Part shown: piece after piece, positions 9,630-20,835 of the stretch
Position numbering within the stretch: the stretch's first letter is position 1
How the letters are laid out: each line of letters begins with the position of its first letter
Source of the DNA: Ascarosepion bandense
Lineage: Eukaryota > Mollusca > Cephalopoda > Sepiida > Sepiidae
DNA: 64,000 nt
Assembly: GCA_037127315.1 (NCBI GenBank)
Contig: JBBBDQ010001922.1
Location: forward strand, 884,501 to 948,500
Direction of reading: 5' to 3'
Program-made: the position numbers and the translations under genes
Notes under the pieces: generated by a model
Database searches by the model: none
Seen by the model: the letters and a program-made list of their open reading frames with translations, nothing else
What the model was told of the DNA's origin: nothing

Positions 9630-10860
9630 TACAGGTTGAGGATACTAAAATCAAGCAGGCAGAGAAATTTTAATACTAGGGAAGTGTTTTGATAGAGGAT
9701 TGAAAGTGCGACACTGAGATCCAAAGGCATATTGAGATGGCCAAGGACACATTCAAAAACTGAGTAGATTATTGAGAGACAGAAAAGAGTACTGGACTGT
9801 TGCATGCCATCCTATCTGGCAGTGAACGCTGGACAGTCTCCTCAAAGATCGAAACTTATTTATAAATGGAACTTTGTATGTGTGTCTCCGTTACCTATAG
9901 ACTACAAAACGGCTGAACCCGATAAATATCGGTAATCGAAAAAAATCGGGTTATAAAAGGAGTGGTCTGATTTTAATCAAATTTGATACACTCATAGACA
10001 AAGACATAAAAAATGATATTCAGAAGTTTCAATGTTGCAGTTCTTACAATAGTGCAGAAAATCAATAATATATATATATATATAAAAAAGGCAAGATGTT
10101 TGTGTGTGGGTCTGTTTATCTGCCTGTATGTCTGTATTTTTTTCAGCCCTTTTATTTTAGTTTTTACTTCGGGTTTGGCTCTAAGTAGGTATGATTGTAG
10201 TTCTTAGTCTCAGCCATGATACCATTTACTCAGAGGACTTATTTAGCCTTCAAAATTCAGTCTATGACGAAAAAAACTTATTTGGTATTGGTACCAGGAA
10301 ATCAAAATTTGACTTACATCCATTCATTTTACTTTCAGTCTACGGTTTCACTTTAACTGGAAACAACTATTGCTTTTTAATCTTTCATGCCAACATCCAA
10401 AGAGTCTGAGCTACTGAACCATGGATTAGTTTTAAAGCTTTCATTACACCCAAGCAATGCCAGGCTGTACTGCTAGTAAAAGAATAACTTGAAGCAATAG
10501 AAATGTGGTTTTACAGAAGGGTGCTGAGGATATCAGACTGAACATGTGAGCAATGACAAGAGAGTGGAAACAAGAAGAAAAATTATACTTAACATCAGGA
10601 AGTGACAGTTGATATTTATAGGACACATAATGAAGAAAAAGGGCTTGGAGAATCTGATCCTCACAGGGTGGATAGAGAAAAAGAAAGAGTAAAACAGTGC
10701 ATAACATAACATAGTTGAAGGGCTTAAGCAAATGCATGGCAGAGAAGGGGTTGAGATAAATAATATGACAAAAGGTGTGAAGAGCTACAAAGGAGAGGAA
10801 TATGTGGAGGGCCATTATCCCCTATGACCTGAAGAGACATAGATGAGAAGTCTAACTTGT
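9630..10860 (+). mobile_element. LINE-R copy split by a Helitron
   Basis: The left half (9630-9848) runs from TTTAATACTAGGGAAGTGTT to CTCCTCAAAGA. The right half (10477-10860) resumes with the TAAAAGAATAACTTGAAGC block and continues to the 3' end. Removing 9849-10476 restores the order seen in the copy at 9130-9200. It has many stops and is an old, dead copy. Confidence 0.7.
9849..10476 (+). mobile_element. Non-autonomous Helitron, 628 bp
   Basis: It starts TCGAAACTTATTTATAAA, ends CTGTACTGCTAG, and sits between A and T, as Helitrons do, without target duplication. Just before the end, CCAAGCAATGCCAGG is the worn stem-loop; the other copy (28449-29165, minus) has CCCGAGCAATGCCGGG. The first 60 bp hold GTCTCCGTTACCTATAGACT, common near Helitron starts. 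No Rep/helicase frame. A (TA)n tract lies at 10069-10084, at the same internal site as in the other copy. Confidence 0.75.
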
Positions 10861-11082
10861 CTGAACATGCCATGGAAATAGTGACAGCTCAGTGAGACGC
10901 TTGTGATATATTATCTGTGGCAAAGGAGTGGTAAGGTAGAAAAGAATTAATCACCCACAAAGTTGTATAGATCCCTTCGAACTCCGTCAAGTGGGTACTG
11001 GGCAGCTCCAGCTAAGATGTGGCAGCAATACTCCTTTTTTTGTCTGATCTGCCTGTTGTAAAGATAGAGTATAGCAGGTACA

Positions 11083-11510
11083 ATCAGTCAGTTAAGTGCA
11101 ATGGGTGATACACGCTTTGGGCAATCATGTCTCGAAATAGACATGACTGACTGGGCCAAAGATTATCCCATAATAGGTTGCTATTACTTTCTGCAGTAAA
11201 CTGGTTGCCAGCCAAGGCAATAGAAACCAATCTGTCCTGTTATTTGACTCATAGCTAGAGGGGGAAGAAATCTATTATATTATTAAGTAGTAATTAATGG
11301 GGGATAAGTTTATTACTTCATAACAATTTAAAACCGATCCCCCACTTTGTGCTCGGTAGAAAGCTTACTCATGTTTTCAACTATCATATTCAGTCAGTCA
11401 GTTGCGTGCCATATGTAATACACACTTGGGTGATCATGTCTCAAAAAAGACATGACTGACTGGACAAAAGATTATCCTACAATAGGTTGCCATTGTTTTC
11501 TGAGATTTTC
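11083..11510 (-). mobile_element. Composite SINE-F, two modules, head missing
   Basis: A body-tail module (11083-11280), a fold-back linker (11292-11343, GGGGGATAAGTTT..AAACCGATCCCCC) and a second, truncated tail (11390-11510). The organisation is the same as at 36135-36738 but on the minus strand and 5'-truncated in the second body. Confidence 0.6.
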
Positions 11511-11726
11511 TTTACATCTTCAGCAATAGTTTGGATAGCGTTTCACTTGAGGTCTGGGGAGGGTCTGAATCCCAATAGACATTTAAAGCAAGGAACATCT
11601 TTGTGAGAAGACCCATTCTCTAGAAGTAATATTTCTTTGTCTTCAAATATCTCCTTTTCTTTCCCATGATTCTTCTTTGAATTGTCTTTCTTATCAGCAA
11701 GTCTGCTCATCTTCTACTGCTTTTTT

Positions 11727-11790
11727 GTTTATGATAATTAAGATTTCGTTTATGATAATTAAGATTTTCGTTTATGATAATTAAGAATTA
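11727..11790. repeat. Three 21/22-bp tandem units
   Basis: GTTTATGATAATTAAGATT occurs at 11727, 11748 and 11770. A short direct repeat with no coding meaning. Confidence 0.8.
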
Positions 11791-13460
11791 CTTTCTGTTT
11801 CTCTTTTTATCTATCCTTTCCTTTCTATTTTCTGCTTTCTTTTCAAAGAACAATCAAAACAAAGAAAAAGTTCAAACTGCCAAAATTCCCTACGATTCGG
11901 ACAGGCAATAAGTGAATCAAAAATTTTAGCCTGACTGTGTAGCCACAGTGTAAAAGAAAAATTGGAGCAAGAAAGTAAATGTTAAGGGCATAAACAGCCA
12001 TTAAGTCCAGGTAAAGAATTGGTCTTGATCCAACTTGCCCATAGACGACAACAAGTTTGCATTCTCTATCGACCTGAAAGGTCATCAAGAACAGAAATAA
12101 ATAAATGACCTTTGACATATTAATTTCGCAGAATCTCTTTTTTGTTTCTTTCTCAACATCTATACCTTTCTTGCCTTGTAATACTTCTTTGCTGTTGATG
12201 TCATAGCTTAGAAATCTGTGGCCATGTTTGAATCGTGAATATAGCTGAAAAATGCTTTTTAGCTTAATAATAGTATCTGACAGTTACTTTTATACTCTTA
12301 AAGGAAGATCAATGCTTTCCAGGTTGGGTGAGGTAGAATAGTTGTTCTCTGGGCTACTTATCTTCCGGACTTATTATTTTTCTGCTGTTTTTAAGGTTTT
12401 TTTTTTTTTTTTTTTTACTTTAAGCATCAGTCTCTTCACCCCTACCTCTTTGTGTCTCTCTCCTTTCTCTGCTTTCACCCCTGCCAAATTTTACCAGGCT
12501 GAAGGGTGTAGAGATGTGGGGGTGAAATGAAATGACTCCAGAAGAAAAGGCTAGTGGTGAGATGTTTCTGTCATCATATTTGTATTCATTGTTCTTGTGA
12601 AATTTCAATTCTGTCTTTGTGATGCTACTGTCCGCAGAGTTTAAAATATCAGGAAGTTAAAAAACACAACGCAGAATATCAAGGAATCCAACTATGAAAA
12701 ATTTTTTACGTACCCCAATATCTACTTTTTGCCATCTCTTTTTTAGCTGTTTGTACACTGGTTTAAAAATGGCTATGGCAAATGTTTATACTACATTCAG
12801 TTTGGGCTGTTAAAATTTCCCAAACTACTGAACAATAATTTATACTGTTTCAAGAATTTAACGGTAGTATGGTGGTGTTAGGTGGGGGGCTTAAGAGTTA
12901 AAATGAAAAATGATTTACCCATGCCAAGAAAATCGAAGGATGATGATGACAAGGAAACACATGGATAATTTTAAGAAAATAAGATAAGGGATTTGTTCAT
13001 GATTCTCAATTCCAAAAAATAAATCAGAATTCTTAAAATCCAAAGTTTTAGCATATTGCCATGAAGAGGAAATGTTTATACAACAGATTAAACAATCTGA
13101 TACAAAATACTATTCAAAAAACATCTAAGACAAAGATAAGACAGGTTGTTGCTCACCAAAGGTATATATATATATATATGATTTGCATACATTCAGTTCA
13201 AAAGTAGATGAAGAGAGATAGTTACAAATACTTAGCTTTTTGGAATTGTTGAGAGAAAATTCTTTGATGTGCAGTGTGCTGGTTAAATACTGATAACATG
13301 ATTGGTGAGTAATTTTATGTTGGCAAACAATTCAACACTGGTCATGAGAAACTGAAATGAAACATTTCACGTGACTTTAGCCAATCTTCTCCTTAATTTT
13401 TCTCATTTTATATCCAAAAGAATTTTGTGTAGGCTTTTGGAAGGAAGTGGGTGAAATAAG
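11791..13460. other. AT-rich stretch, no gene recognised
   Basis: Contains a poly-T run (12396-12416), a (TA)n at 13163-13179 and a minus-strand 91-codon frame (11843-12118) with no family I recognise. No shared repeat was matched. Confidence 0.4.
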
Positions 13461-13469
13461 TTATTATTT

Positions 13470-13985
13470 TTACACTCACTGAGATCCGAAGGTGTATTTG
13501 AAAATCTGTGTAGAATACAGAGATAGGAAAATTTTGTTAAAAACACAAGAAAAGAGTACTGAACTGTTATGTGATATCTGTTCACCTGTATGGCAGCAAA
13601 GGCTGGGCAATCTCTTCACTGAGGAAGGAAAAACTCGAAACAACGAAAATGTGGTTCTACAGAAGGATGCTAAGGATACCATGGCCTGAACATGTGAGCA
13701 ACAACAAGGTTTTGGAGCAAATGAAAATTATACTTTGCATCAGGAAGAAACCACTGAGGTCGCTAGCACATGTAGTGAGGAAGAAGGGCTTAGAGAATCT
13801 GATACTCACAAGGCAGACAGAGGAAAATAGAGACAGGAGAATGCAGCACGTGACATACCTGATGGGCTTAAGCAAATGGATGGCAGAGTAGGGTTCGAGA
13901 GAAATAACAAACAATTTATTAAGAGCTACAAGGGACAGGAAAATGTGGCGTGCCATGATCACACACATCCCAAAGTGATGTGGTA
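13470..13985 (+). mobile_element. LINE-R fragment, C-terminal and 3' end
   Basis: Two overlapping frames carry SSLRKEKLETTKMWFYRRML, RIPWPEHVSNN and KGLENLILTRQTEENRDRRM, the LINE-R signature, with a frameshift near 13620. The 3' end includes TTTATTAAGAGCTACAAGGG and GTGGCGTGCCATGATCACAC. Its 140-bp end is the module found tandemly repeated on the other strand at 14980-15540. Confidence 0.65.
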
Positions 13986-14617
13986 CATAAAGATTTTGTT
14001 TCCTTTCCTAAATTTGAGTCCTTTAGTAAATCAATCATAGGAGTATTTATTGTCTTTTTTCCAAGTAAGCAATCTACAAGACTATGTTCTTGTTTCGTCT
14101 CCATAGTGATGTCAGTATCTGATAAGGTATCTTTCGGTACTAAAATTAATTGATCAAATATTAGGTTTTTAAATAAGCATAATCTATCATATTTTTGTTC
14201 CTAATTTCATATGTTAAATATTTATTGTATCTTCCACTTATATTAATGTTAGTAAATATTAATGTAAATCAGGTTTTCGTTTCAGTTTGGTAAATTTGAT
14301 TATAAAAAGTAATTATTTTACTTTCCATTTCTACCATTTTCTTTGAAGTAGTCAGTTTATATTTTTGTATACTGCTTACATTTTCACAAACCTTTGGTTA
14401 ACATCTCATCTACAAGGCACTCTCCGAATGTGATTTCGTTCACTTCAAATTATTTGTTGGATAATCTGTCTTGTATGATCTCTTTCTTCCATATTCACCT
14501 TGAATTGAATTTTTGGTTGGGGGTATTTCTCATAATACTTGGCTGCAATCAGATCTGTTTGACTAAAAACAAAAAAGAAAAGTCACAAAAACATCCCGCT
14601 GACTCCATTTTTGGAAC
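13986..14617. other. AT-rich stretch, nothing recognised
   Basis: No convincing frame, RNA gene or shared repeat. Confidence 0.4.
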
Positions 14618-14800
14618 ATTGTATGATAGCCTAGTGAATTAAAGTGTTAGTTTGTGAGTTTAGTCCCTGGGAGAGTCAGTAAAGACTGATGAAGCAAGGA
14701 ATGATTGAGCATTACTTAAAAAGAATGATCATCATTGTTTAACGTCCGTTTCCATGCTAGCATGGTTTGATGGGATTTTATGATGACTCTTTCCGGGTTG
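14618..14800 (+). mobile_element. Cephalopod tRNA-type SINE
   Basis: Possible tRNA head with TAGCCTAGTGAATTAAAGTG and a B-box-like GTGAGTTTAGTCCC. It is followed by ATCATCATTGTTTAACGTCC and CCATGCTAGCATGG, a motif I know as very frequent in octopus and squid genomic clones. It ends in a T-rich stretch with no clear duplication. This is the best single clue to the lineage. Confidence 0.55.
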
Positions 14801-14979
14801 TCTGATTTTGTATAACTTCCTTAAATTGTCTTTGATAAGCTCGATCCATGTTTTACATTGTCTACCTAACATCTGTAATTAAACCGTCATTAAATATTGA
14901 ATCGAGTTTTACAGCTGTATGCCCTTACTAACACCAACTAGTTTAGGAGATTTGAAACTCAGTGTTTTTATCTGAATGT

Positions 14980-15540
14980 TGGAGATCATGGCTCTCCACA
15001 ATTTCCTGTCCTTTGTCACTCTTAATAAATTTTGTCTTTTTGTTTTCTCTTCTAAACCTTATTTTGACATTCATTTACTCAAGCTCATTTTTCTTCTATG
15101 TACCTTGTCCCTTAGGGATGAAGGCAATCATGGCTCTCCACAATTTCCTGTCTTTTGTCACTCTTAATAAATTTTGTCTTTTTGTTATCTTTTCTAAACC
15201 TTGTTTTGCCATCCATTTAATCGAGCTCATTCTTCTTCTATGTACCTTGTCCCTTAGGGATGAAGACAATCATGGCTCTCCACAATTTCCTGTCCTTTGT
15301 CGCTCTTAATAAATTTTGTCTTTTTATTATCTCTCCTAAAATACTGTTCTGCCATCTGTTTACACAATGCCTTCTTTGTCTTCAATGTGCCATGTCCTTT
15401 ACGGATTTTGGCAATCATGGCTCTCCACTATTTTCTCTACTTTGTAGATCTTAATTTTTTCTTTTTGCTATCTCTCCTAAGCCCTGTTCTGCCATACATT
15501 CTCCCATGTAGCTTGTGCATTATTTTTCTCTGTCTATCTA
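14980..15540 (-). repeat. Tandem array of LINE-R 3' ends, four units
   Basis: The anchor ATGGCTCTCCACAATTTCCT recurs at 14988, 15130, 15272 and 15417 (spacing 142, 142, 145). Read on the minus strand, each unit is the last ~140 bp of LINE-R, with TTTATTAAGAGTGACAAA and GTGGAGAGCCATGATT (compare 13850-13970). Plus-strand frames reading MALHNFLSFV.LNKFCLF are antisense artefacts of this repeat. Confidence 0.75.
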
Positions 15541-16115
15541 GCCTTGATTATGTAAAGAATTCAGTTTAAATTTTCCATCCAGATTGATAAGTACTTGAAA
15601 AAAGTTGATGTGCTCATTGTTGTTATCACAATGTTTTGACCAGAAATGAGAACATTAGTCTGTATGTAAATACTACACCTACTGAATTTATCAAATGGTA
15701 GTTTATTGACACCTTGATGCCTTTGTGACACAGACTATCAGGGATAGCAATTTTTACCTCGACTTGTACACATGTGGGGGTGGTTGATTAAAGTGACATT
15801 TGACTTTGAATGTGAATGAATATCAAAACCTCCTAACGTAACTGGCTTTTTGTATTCATTTAAACAAAATGAAAAAATTTTAGAGAAAAAATAGAAAACT
15901 ATGATTTGATTTTTAACATGCTGGTCCTTCGATGGACAATAACCAAGAACTTGACCAGCTTCAGCTGCATAATTAACCATAATGTTACAAACGATAGCTT
16001 TTTGGTGTTCAAACACTTGAGGAGACTCAGAAATATCATAATTATCATATTTAATTTTGAAAAAAAGGCCTTTAAAATATTACTTAACTTCAGGTCTTCT
16101 ATATGCTCACTACTT
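15541..16115 (-). other. Unassigned stretch with minus-strand frames
   Basis: It interrupts two LINE-R 3'-end arrays. A 92-codon minus frame (15738-16016) reads KAIVCNIMVNYAAEAGQVLG and, later, NEYKKPVTLGGFDIHSHSKS. An overlapping 81-codon frame covers 15899-16144. The residue mix is less biased than in the surrounding AT-rich frames, so a worn transposon or exon piece is possible, but I recognise no family. Confidence 0.25.
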
Positions 16116-16830
16116 TCAGAATGTTGACAGTCATGGCTCTTCACAATTTTGTCCTTTGTAGCTCTTAATAAATGTTGTTTTGTTATCTTTCCCGAACCTT
16201 ATTCATTTACTCGAGCTCATTTTTCTTATATGTACCGTGTCCCTTAGCGACCTTGGCGATTATGGCTCTCCACAATTTCCTGTCTTTTGTCACTTTTAAT
16301 AAATTTTGTCACCTTTCTTACACATTGTTCTGCCATCAATTTCTTCAGGCTCATTTTTTCTTCTATATAGTGTGTCTCTTAGAGACCTAGACGATCATGG
16401 CTCTCCACAATTTCTTTTTCTTTGAAGCTTTTAGTAAATGTTGCCTTTTGTTATCTCTCTTAAAACTTGTACTGTCATTCATTTACTTATGCTCTCCAAG
16501 TAGGTTGTGTGTTGTTTTCCTTTGCACTTTTTGCTTTCAGTCTGTCCTGAGAGCATTGAATTTTCCAAGCCTTCTTTCCTTATGCAGTGTTCTAAAAAAT
16601 TCAACTATTTCTGATGTTATATATAAGTTTCCATCTTTGTTTCCAGTTTTTCTAAGATATTGTCATTGCTCGCCTATTCAGTTCATGGTATTCTCAGCAT
16701 CCCTTGAAAAATTTCTGTTGTTTCAAGTCTCTTCTTCATCTGTTAGTAGACTGTCCAGTATTCACTGCGATATCAAAAGACTGATAAGTAATTTTTGTTT
16801 TTAACCAAATTTTTCTGTTTCATAGTAGTT
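16116..16830 (-). mobile_element. LINE-R 3' ends (three units) and C-terminal part
   Basis: The anchor ATGGCTCTCCACAATTT (or its variant) is at 16133, 16262 and 16397. From 16550 to 16790 the minus strand continues into the coding end: GTGAATACTGGACAGTCTAC, the ATGAAGAAGAGACTTGAAAC block and GGGATGCTGAGAATACCATG. So one longer LINE-R copy is preceded downstream by extra copies of its own 3' end. Confidence 0.65.
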
Positions 16831-18068
16831 TGCTTAGCTTTTGGAAGGCGTATTTCACTGCTATCCCATTGTGTTTTCAGATTTCAACTCTTGTCAATCC
16901 TAAATCCATTACTATCGTAGTATCTTGCAATCTGGTTTACCACTTTTAGTTCAATATGGAACCCCAACAAGTAGATAAACACTCATTACATTTAATTAAA
17001 ATGATATATGCACTTCTGTATAGCAATCCTTCATTTTATTACAGAAGGCACTAATTACAAAGAAGTTTGTATAAAAATGTTCATAGTATTTAGAATGAAG
17101 CCTGGGTGGGAATATATTATTGGTTTTTATTGTTTATTTTATTTGGTGTTTTTTGTTCCTTTTTTGTTTCTATTTTTTTTGGTTTTATTAATATTTTTAA
17201 TTTTGGTTCATGAAAATCAATTCTCTATTATATTTCAATTTTGTTTTTTTTTTTGTTTTAAAAAACAAAGAACTTTAAACTGTGGAATGGATTTAATGTT
17301 TCATTTTTGTCCTTGTTTCTAAGTTCATCTTCCCCCTCACAGGTAAGTTTTGCTGGAAACAATTTCAATTCCTTAAAAAATTCTATTTCTTTATGAAAAC
17401 AATTGAATCAAATGAAAGGAGTAGCTATCTTATTTCTTTAAGGTAGGGTTTTTATATTATAGGATTTCTTTCATTGATTGTTGTCTATTATCATTTTTCT
17501 TTCTGTTTCACAAATGAGATTATCCATATTTTTTTTTCAGTCTTTTTATGCACTTTTTTAAAAACATCTTTTGTAAACATGGGTCATTTTAAAACATTTC
17601 TTTGTTGTTGTTTGCATTGTCTGTAGAAATACAAAAACATTTGCAATCTTTCAGAACAGGTTTGTCATAAGTAATCATTAATCTGATTGGGTTTTTATTT
17701 ATTTCTTTTTTTAAAGCTATTTTTCTTTTTCTCTACAAGAGAAGGAATTGTTTGTTGGACTCAAAAATAAAAAAAATTCAGATAAATAGAAAAATAAAAT
17801 TCTGCATTAAACATTTGATATTTGGCCACAAATTAGCATCTTAATTTTTTACATACATTTTTAGAAGGACTAAATTGAAAAATAATAGACATATATTTAA
17901 TGTGAGATTTTATCAGTAAATGAAAATAGTAAACAGGTTAGTATTTACTACTGCAGCATAAGTTTTATTGTTATATTTGACAATTCAGCAAAAACCTTTA
18001 GCAATGAACTTTACTTAGTATTCAAGTGATAAAAAAAATTGATGTACTAATGCATATATATATGCTTG

Positions 18069-18119
<51 letters not shown>

Positions 18120-18249
18120 CATAGAAAAATGGTATAAAATTTAAAATCTTTTTCTATGAGTTCATTAAGTCTAAATTTAAGAAGTAAAAAATATTAATTA
18201 AAAGAAAGAAAAAAGATTTTAAGCCAAAAAAATTTAAATGGGTTTTAGT
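16831..18249. other. T-rich unique stretch; (TA)n at 18072-18112
   Basis: About 1.4 kb of T- and A-rich sequence without a supported gene. A 104-codon plus frame at 17008-17322 is F/L-rich, a composition effect. It ends in a ~20-unit (TA)n tract at 18072-18112. Confidence 0.45.
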
Positions 18250-18253
18250 TTAA

Positions 18254-18475
18254 CCCTCTAGGGCCATTCGTATCATATTTGATACAGTATGAAAACAAGC
18301 CTTGAAAGAAATATTTTCCTGAAAAATTTTTGAAGAGAAATATTTTATAAATTTCAAATGAAAGCAGTACTGACTGCTCAGTCAATGAATACCAAATGTT
18401 TCCTTATAGGGAAATACCAAATGTTTCCTTATAGGGAAATACTGTATCAAATATGATACGAATGGCCCTAGAGGG
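18254..18475. mobile_element. piggyBac-type MITE, 222 bp
   Basis: The terminal inverted repeats match exactly over 37 bp (18254-18290, 18439-18475), beginning CCCTCTAGGGCCATTCGTAT. Both ends abut TTAA (18250-18253, 18476-18479), the piggyBac target site. The interior has no frame and holds a 24-bp direct repeat around CCAAATGTTTCCTTATAGGG (18391-18438). Perfect arms and target sites point to a young copy. A diverged relative of the interior, without the ends, lies at 37180-37280. Confidence 0.85.
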
Positions 18476-18611
18476 TTAAAAAACACAAACATAAGTGTGT
18501 GTGTGTATGCACACACAAATATATATATTTTTCATTTTTAAACAAGTCATTACATGACCATGTCTTTCAATCAATCAAATATATATATATATATATATAA
18601 CCGTCAGATTT

Positions 18612-18862
18612 TGCAGTTCATTCATGTACCCCAGATTCCAGTTCAAATTCCAGAAGAATTTGTTGCATTCATTTATCTGCAAATACCTTTGAGAAAGGTA
18701 TTATTTTGTTGCTCCCCCTTCCAGTTATGGATTAAATAGCAAGATTGATCAGGTCCTGTAGTCTTGATTGGCAACCAGTCTACCACAGAAAGTAATGGCA
18801 ACCTACTGTGGCAAAATCTGATGCCCAGTCAGTCATGTATCTTTTGAGACATGATCAACCAA
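18612..18862 (+). mobile_element. SINE-F, single module, 5'-truncated
   Basis: It starts inside the head near a B-box-like CAGTTCAAATTCC. The body (GATTGGCAACCAGTCTACC, AATGGCAACCTACTGTGG) and most of the tail (AGTCAGTCATGTATC) follow. The terminal CACTTAACTGACTG is lost. A (TA)n lies just upstream at 18580-18599. Confidence 0.6.
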
Positions 18863-18944
18863 AAGAAAAAGTTGATCCACTGTGCTATGACAGATAATAT
18901 TTCTTGCCAGATTCCATTTCACACATTTATGAATCTATCATTTA

Positions 18945-18987
18945 TCCAAGCATGAATATTGCTGCCATATTTTGTCTGGTGTTTTGG

Positions 18988-19035
<48 letters not shown>

Positions 19036-19205
19036 TGAGATTTTTGACAAAATCCAAAGAAAGGTCTGTAATATTATCAGTCCTGACCTGGCATCTCAAC
19101 TTCAGTTACTTTCCAATGATCATGAAATAGCTTCCCTACATCTTTTCTATAAATATTTTAATGATAGTTGTTCTAATATGCTTACCCCTTTTGAAACTGT
19201 GAGCA
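18945..19205 (+). mobile_element. LINE-A coding fragment split by (TA)n
   Basis: Upstream of the (TA)n tract (18989-19033) the sequence reads like the EYCCHIW segment (AATATTGCTGCCATATTTTG). Downstream the frame reads FDKIQRKVCNIISPDLASQL, then EIASLHLFYKYFNDSCSNML, matching LDRLQRRI.NVI.PDLAA and V.SLCLFYKYFHGFCSDEL of the copy at 50844-51182. The microsatellite has arisen within the coding remnant. Confidence 0.6.
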
Positions 19206-19320
19206 TATAAATTTCTGTTTAAAAAAAGTCATTTGCAAGAAAAAAAACTTAATTGTTTAAATTCAAAGTAACCTCTTGCCATGATTTAATCAAAAACAAA
19301 AAAAGTTGCTTATATTTGGA

Positions 19321-19634
19321 TGGATGTGTGGGGGTGGTGCAATAGATATTGGCTTGGAATGAGAAATCGGAGAGCCGAGTTTGAATTCTAGTTGAATACA
19401 TTGCATTCACTTACATGCAAATACCTTTGGGGGAGGTATGAATCCGCCACTTCTTTCTCCAGCTATGGATTAAATAGCAAGACAGGTTTGGTTTTCTAAT
19501 CTTGTTTGGCAACCAGTCTACCCCAAAATAATGGCAACCTACTGTAGGAAAATCTTCTGCCCAGTTAGTCATGTCTTTTTTTGGGACATAATTGCCCAAG
19601 TGCGTATCCAATATGGCACTTATCTGACTGACTG
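19321..19634 (+). mobile_element. SINE-F, single module, full length
   Basis: The head has an A box (TGGTGCAATAG, normally TGGTGCAGTGG) and a B box (GAGTTTGAATTCTAG). The body and tail end ACTTATCTGACTGACTG. Near-identical 9-bp repeats ATATTTGGA/ATATTTAGA flank it. This is the basic one-module form of the family. Confidence 0.7.
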
Positions 19635-19639
19635 ATATT

Positions 19640-19875
19640 TAGAATCAAATGAAATTACTAGGGCATATGAGAAATGAGGGCTTGGAGAATTTGATACTCA
19701 AAAGATGTATTCAAAGCAAGAGAGCTAGAGGAAAGCAGCTAATAACCAACCTAATGAGTTTATGAAAATGGTTGGCAGAATAGGAATTAAAAGAGATTCC
19801 AAAAATACAAAATTTACTAAGAGGCACAAGGAATAAGAAATTATGGAGGCCCATGATTGGATATGGAACATAGAA
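19640..19875 (+). mobile_element. LINE-R 3' end
   Basis: Contains AATGAGGGCTTGGAGAATTT, AATTTACTAAGAGGCACAAG and AAATTATGGAGGCCCATGAT, the ordered blocks of the LINE-R C-terminus and 3' end. No frame survives. Confidence 0.6.
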
Positions 19876-20079
19876 CATTGTCTTTTTTTAGAAAGTACTG
19901 ATCTTGATCTTGCATAAAAATTTGAAATGTTAAATTTCTTACTGATTACATCTCGGAAAATAGAGAGCAAACCTGACCTGAGATTAAGAGGTTTGCCAAG
20001 AACTAAAATTCTAAACCCATTGCTATCAGCAGAACAAAGGCTATCGACACAATGCAAATCTCTTTATCTTCTGGGTGAA
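19876..20079. other. Unassigned 200-bp stretch
   Basis: Both strands are open over part of it; the plus strand reads ITSRKIESKPDLRLRGLPRT. No repeat match found in the window and no family recognised. Confidence 0.3.
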
Positions 20080-20272
20080 GTAGACTGGTTACCAACCAAG
20101 GCAATAGAGCCCAATCTGTTCTGCTGTTTAACTCATAGCTGGTGGGGGGGGGCAGAAAAGATGGATTAATCCCTTTTACAAAGTGAATGCAAGGAATTCA
20201 AATAGAATTTGAACTTGGCTCTCCAATTTCTCATTCTGAGCTGATAGCCACTGCACCACCCACGCACATCCC
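20080..20272 (-). mobile_element. SINE-F head and body, tail missing
   Basis: The minus strand runs from the head (GGATGTGCGTGGGTGGTGCA, with the A box) through a B box GTTCAAATTC to the body (CCTTGGTTGGTAACCAGTC). It stops before the tail. It abuts unassigned sequence on its 3' side. Confidence 0.6.
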
Positions 20273-20407
20273 TTGCCAAGAGGTAGTCATTATTAATTTT
20301 AGGTTTTATTTTGTCAAGCTATTTTGGACATTCATGAGTCTATCAAGCCAACAGCCATGGTTTTGCATCAGAACAGAAATCTATAGCGATTGCAAAAATA
20401 CAAATTT

Positions 20408-20762
20408 ACCCTTTTACTGTGAAACCAATAAAATGTAAATGCAAATTCTAATCCAGCAGCTTCTTTTCTCGCACTTCCTGCCTGTAGAATGCCCTTCAAT
20501 TTACTTGCTTCCCCAACAGCTACAATTTCCAAGAATTTAAATGTAAAGTCAATCTCCTATCTCACTAACCTGCATCCTTTCTCCTATGCTTCTTTCTCCA
20601 TCCACTCCACTCTTATCAGTATTTTCATCCCTCTCTTACCCACTTCCTGACACCCCCTATAACCTATCACTCTTTCTCATAAGTTTTCTCCTATGTGACC
20701 CCCTGAAAAACAGTGGCAGTAAGATGCCTTGCTTGGGGTAATATGATTATTAAAAAAAAAAA
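20408..20762 (+). mobile_element. LINE-A-type 3' end, variant 2
   Basis: Aligns over its length with 25337-25692 on the same strand, beginning CCCTTTTACTGTGAAACC. It ends in GCCTTGCTTGGGGTAATATG plus an A run. The first ~150 bp translate to AASF..PACGMPF-like sequence, the worn C-terminus of the LINE protein (compare SFLHFPPVELLSYTCFADCY at 41027-41344, minus). Confidence 0.6.
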
Positions 20763-20835
20763 AGAGAGAGCCAGAAAAGACAGGAGATTATGTCGAGTCA
20801 TGATCTGGAAATTCATTATTCCATTATTTCAATGA

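Noticed and set aside
14962..15569. Overlapping plus-strand frames with a repeated MALHNFLSFV.LNKFCLF peptide, which looks like a protein repeat family
   Set aside because: They are the antisense of tandem LINE-R 3' ends; the same sequence in sense orientation is non-coding LINE tail.
17008..17322. A 104-codon F/L-rich frame resembling a membrane protein
   Set aside because: It comes from T-rich low-complexity sequence; no start context, no repeat or family support.
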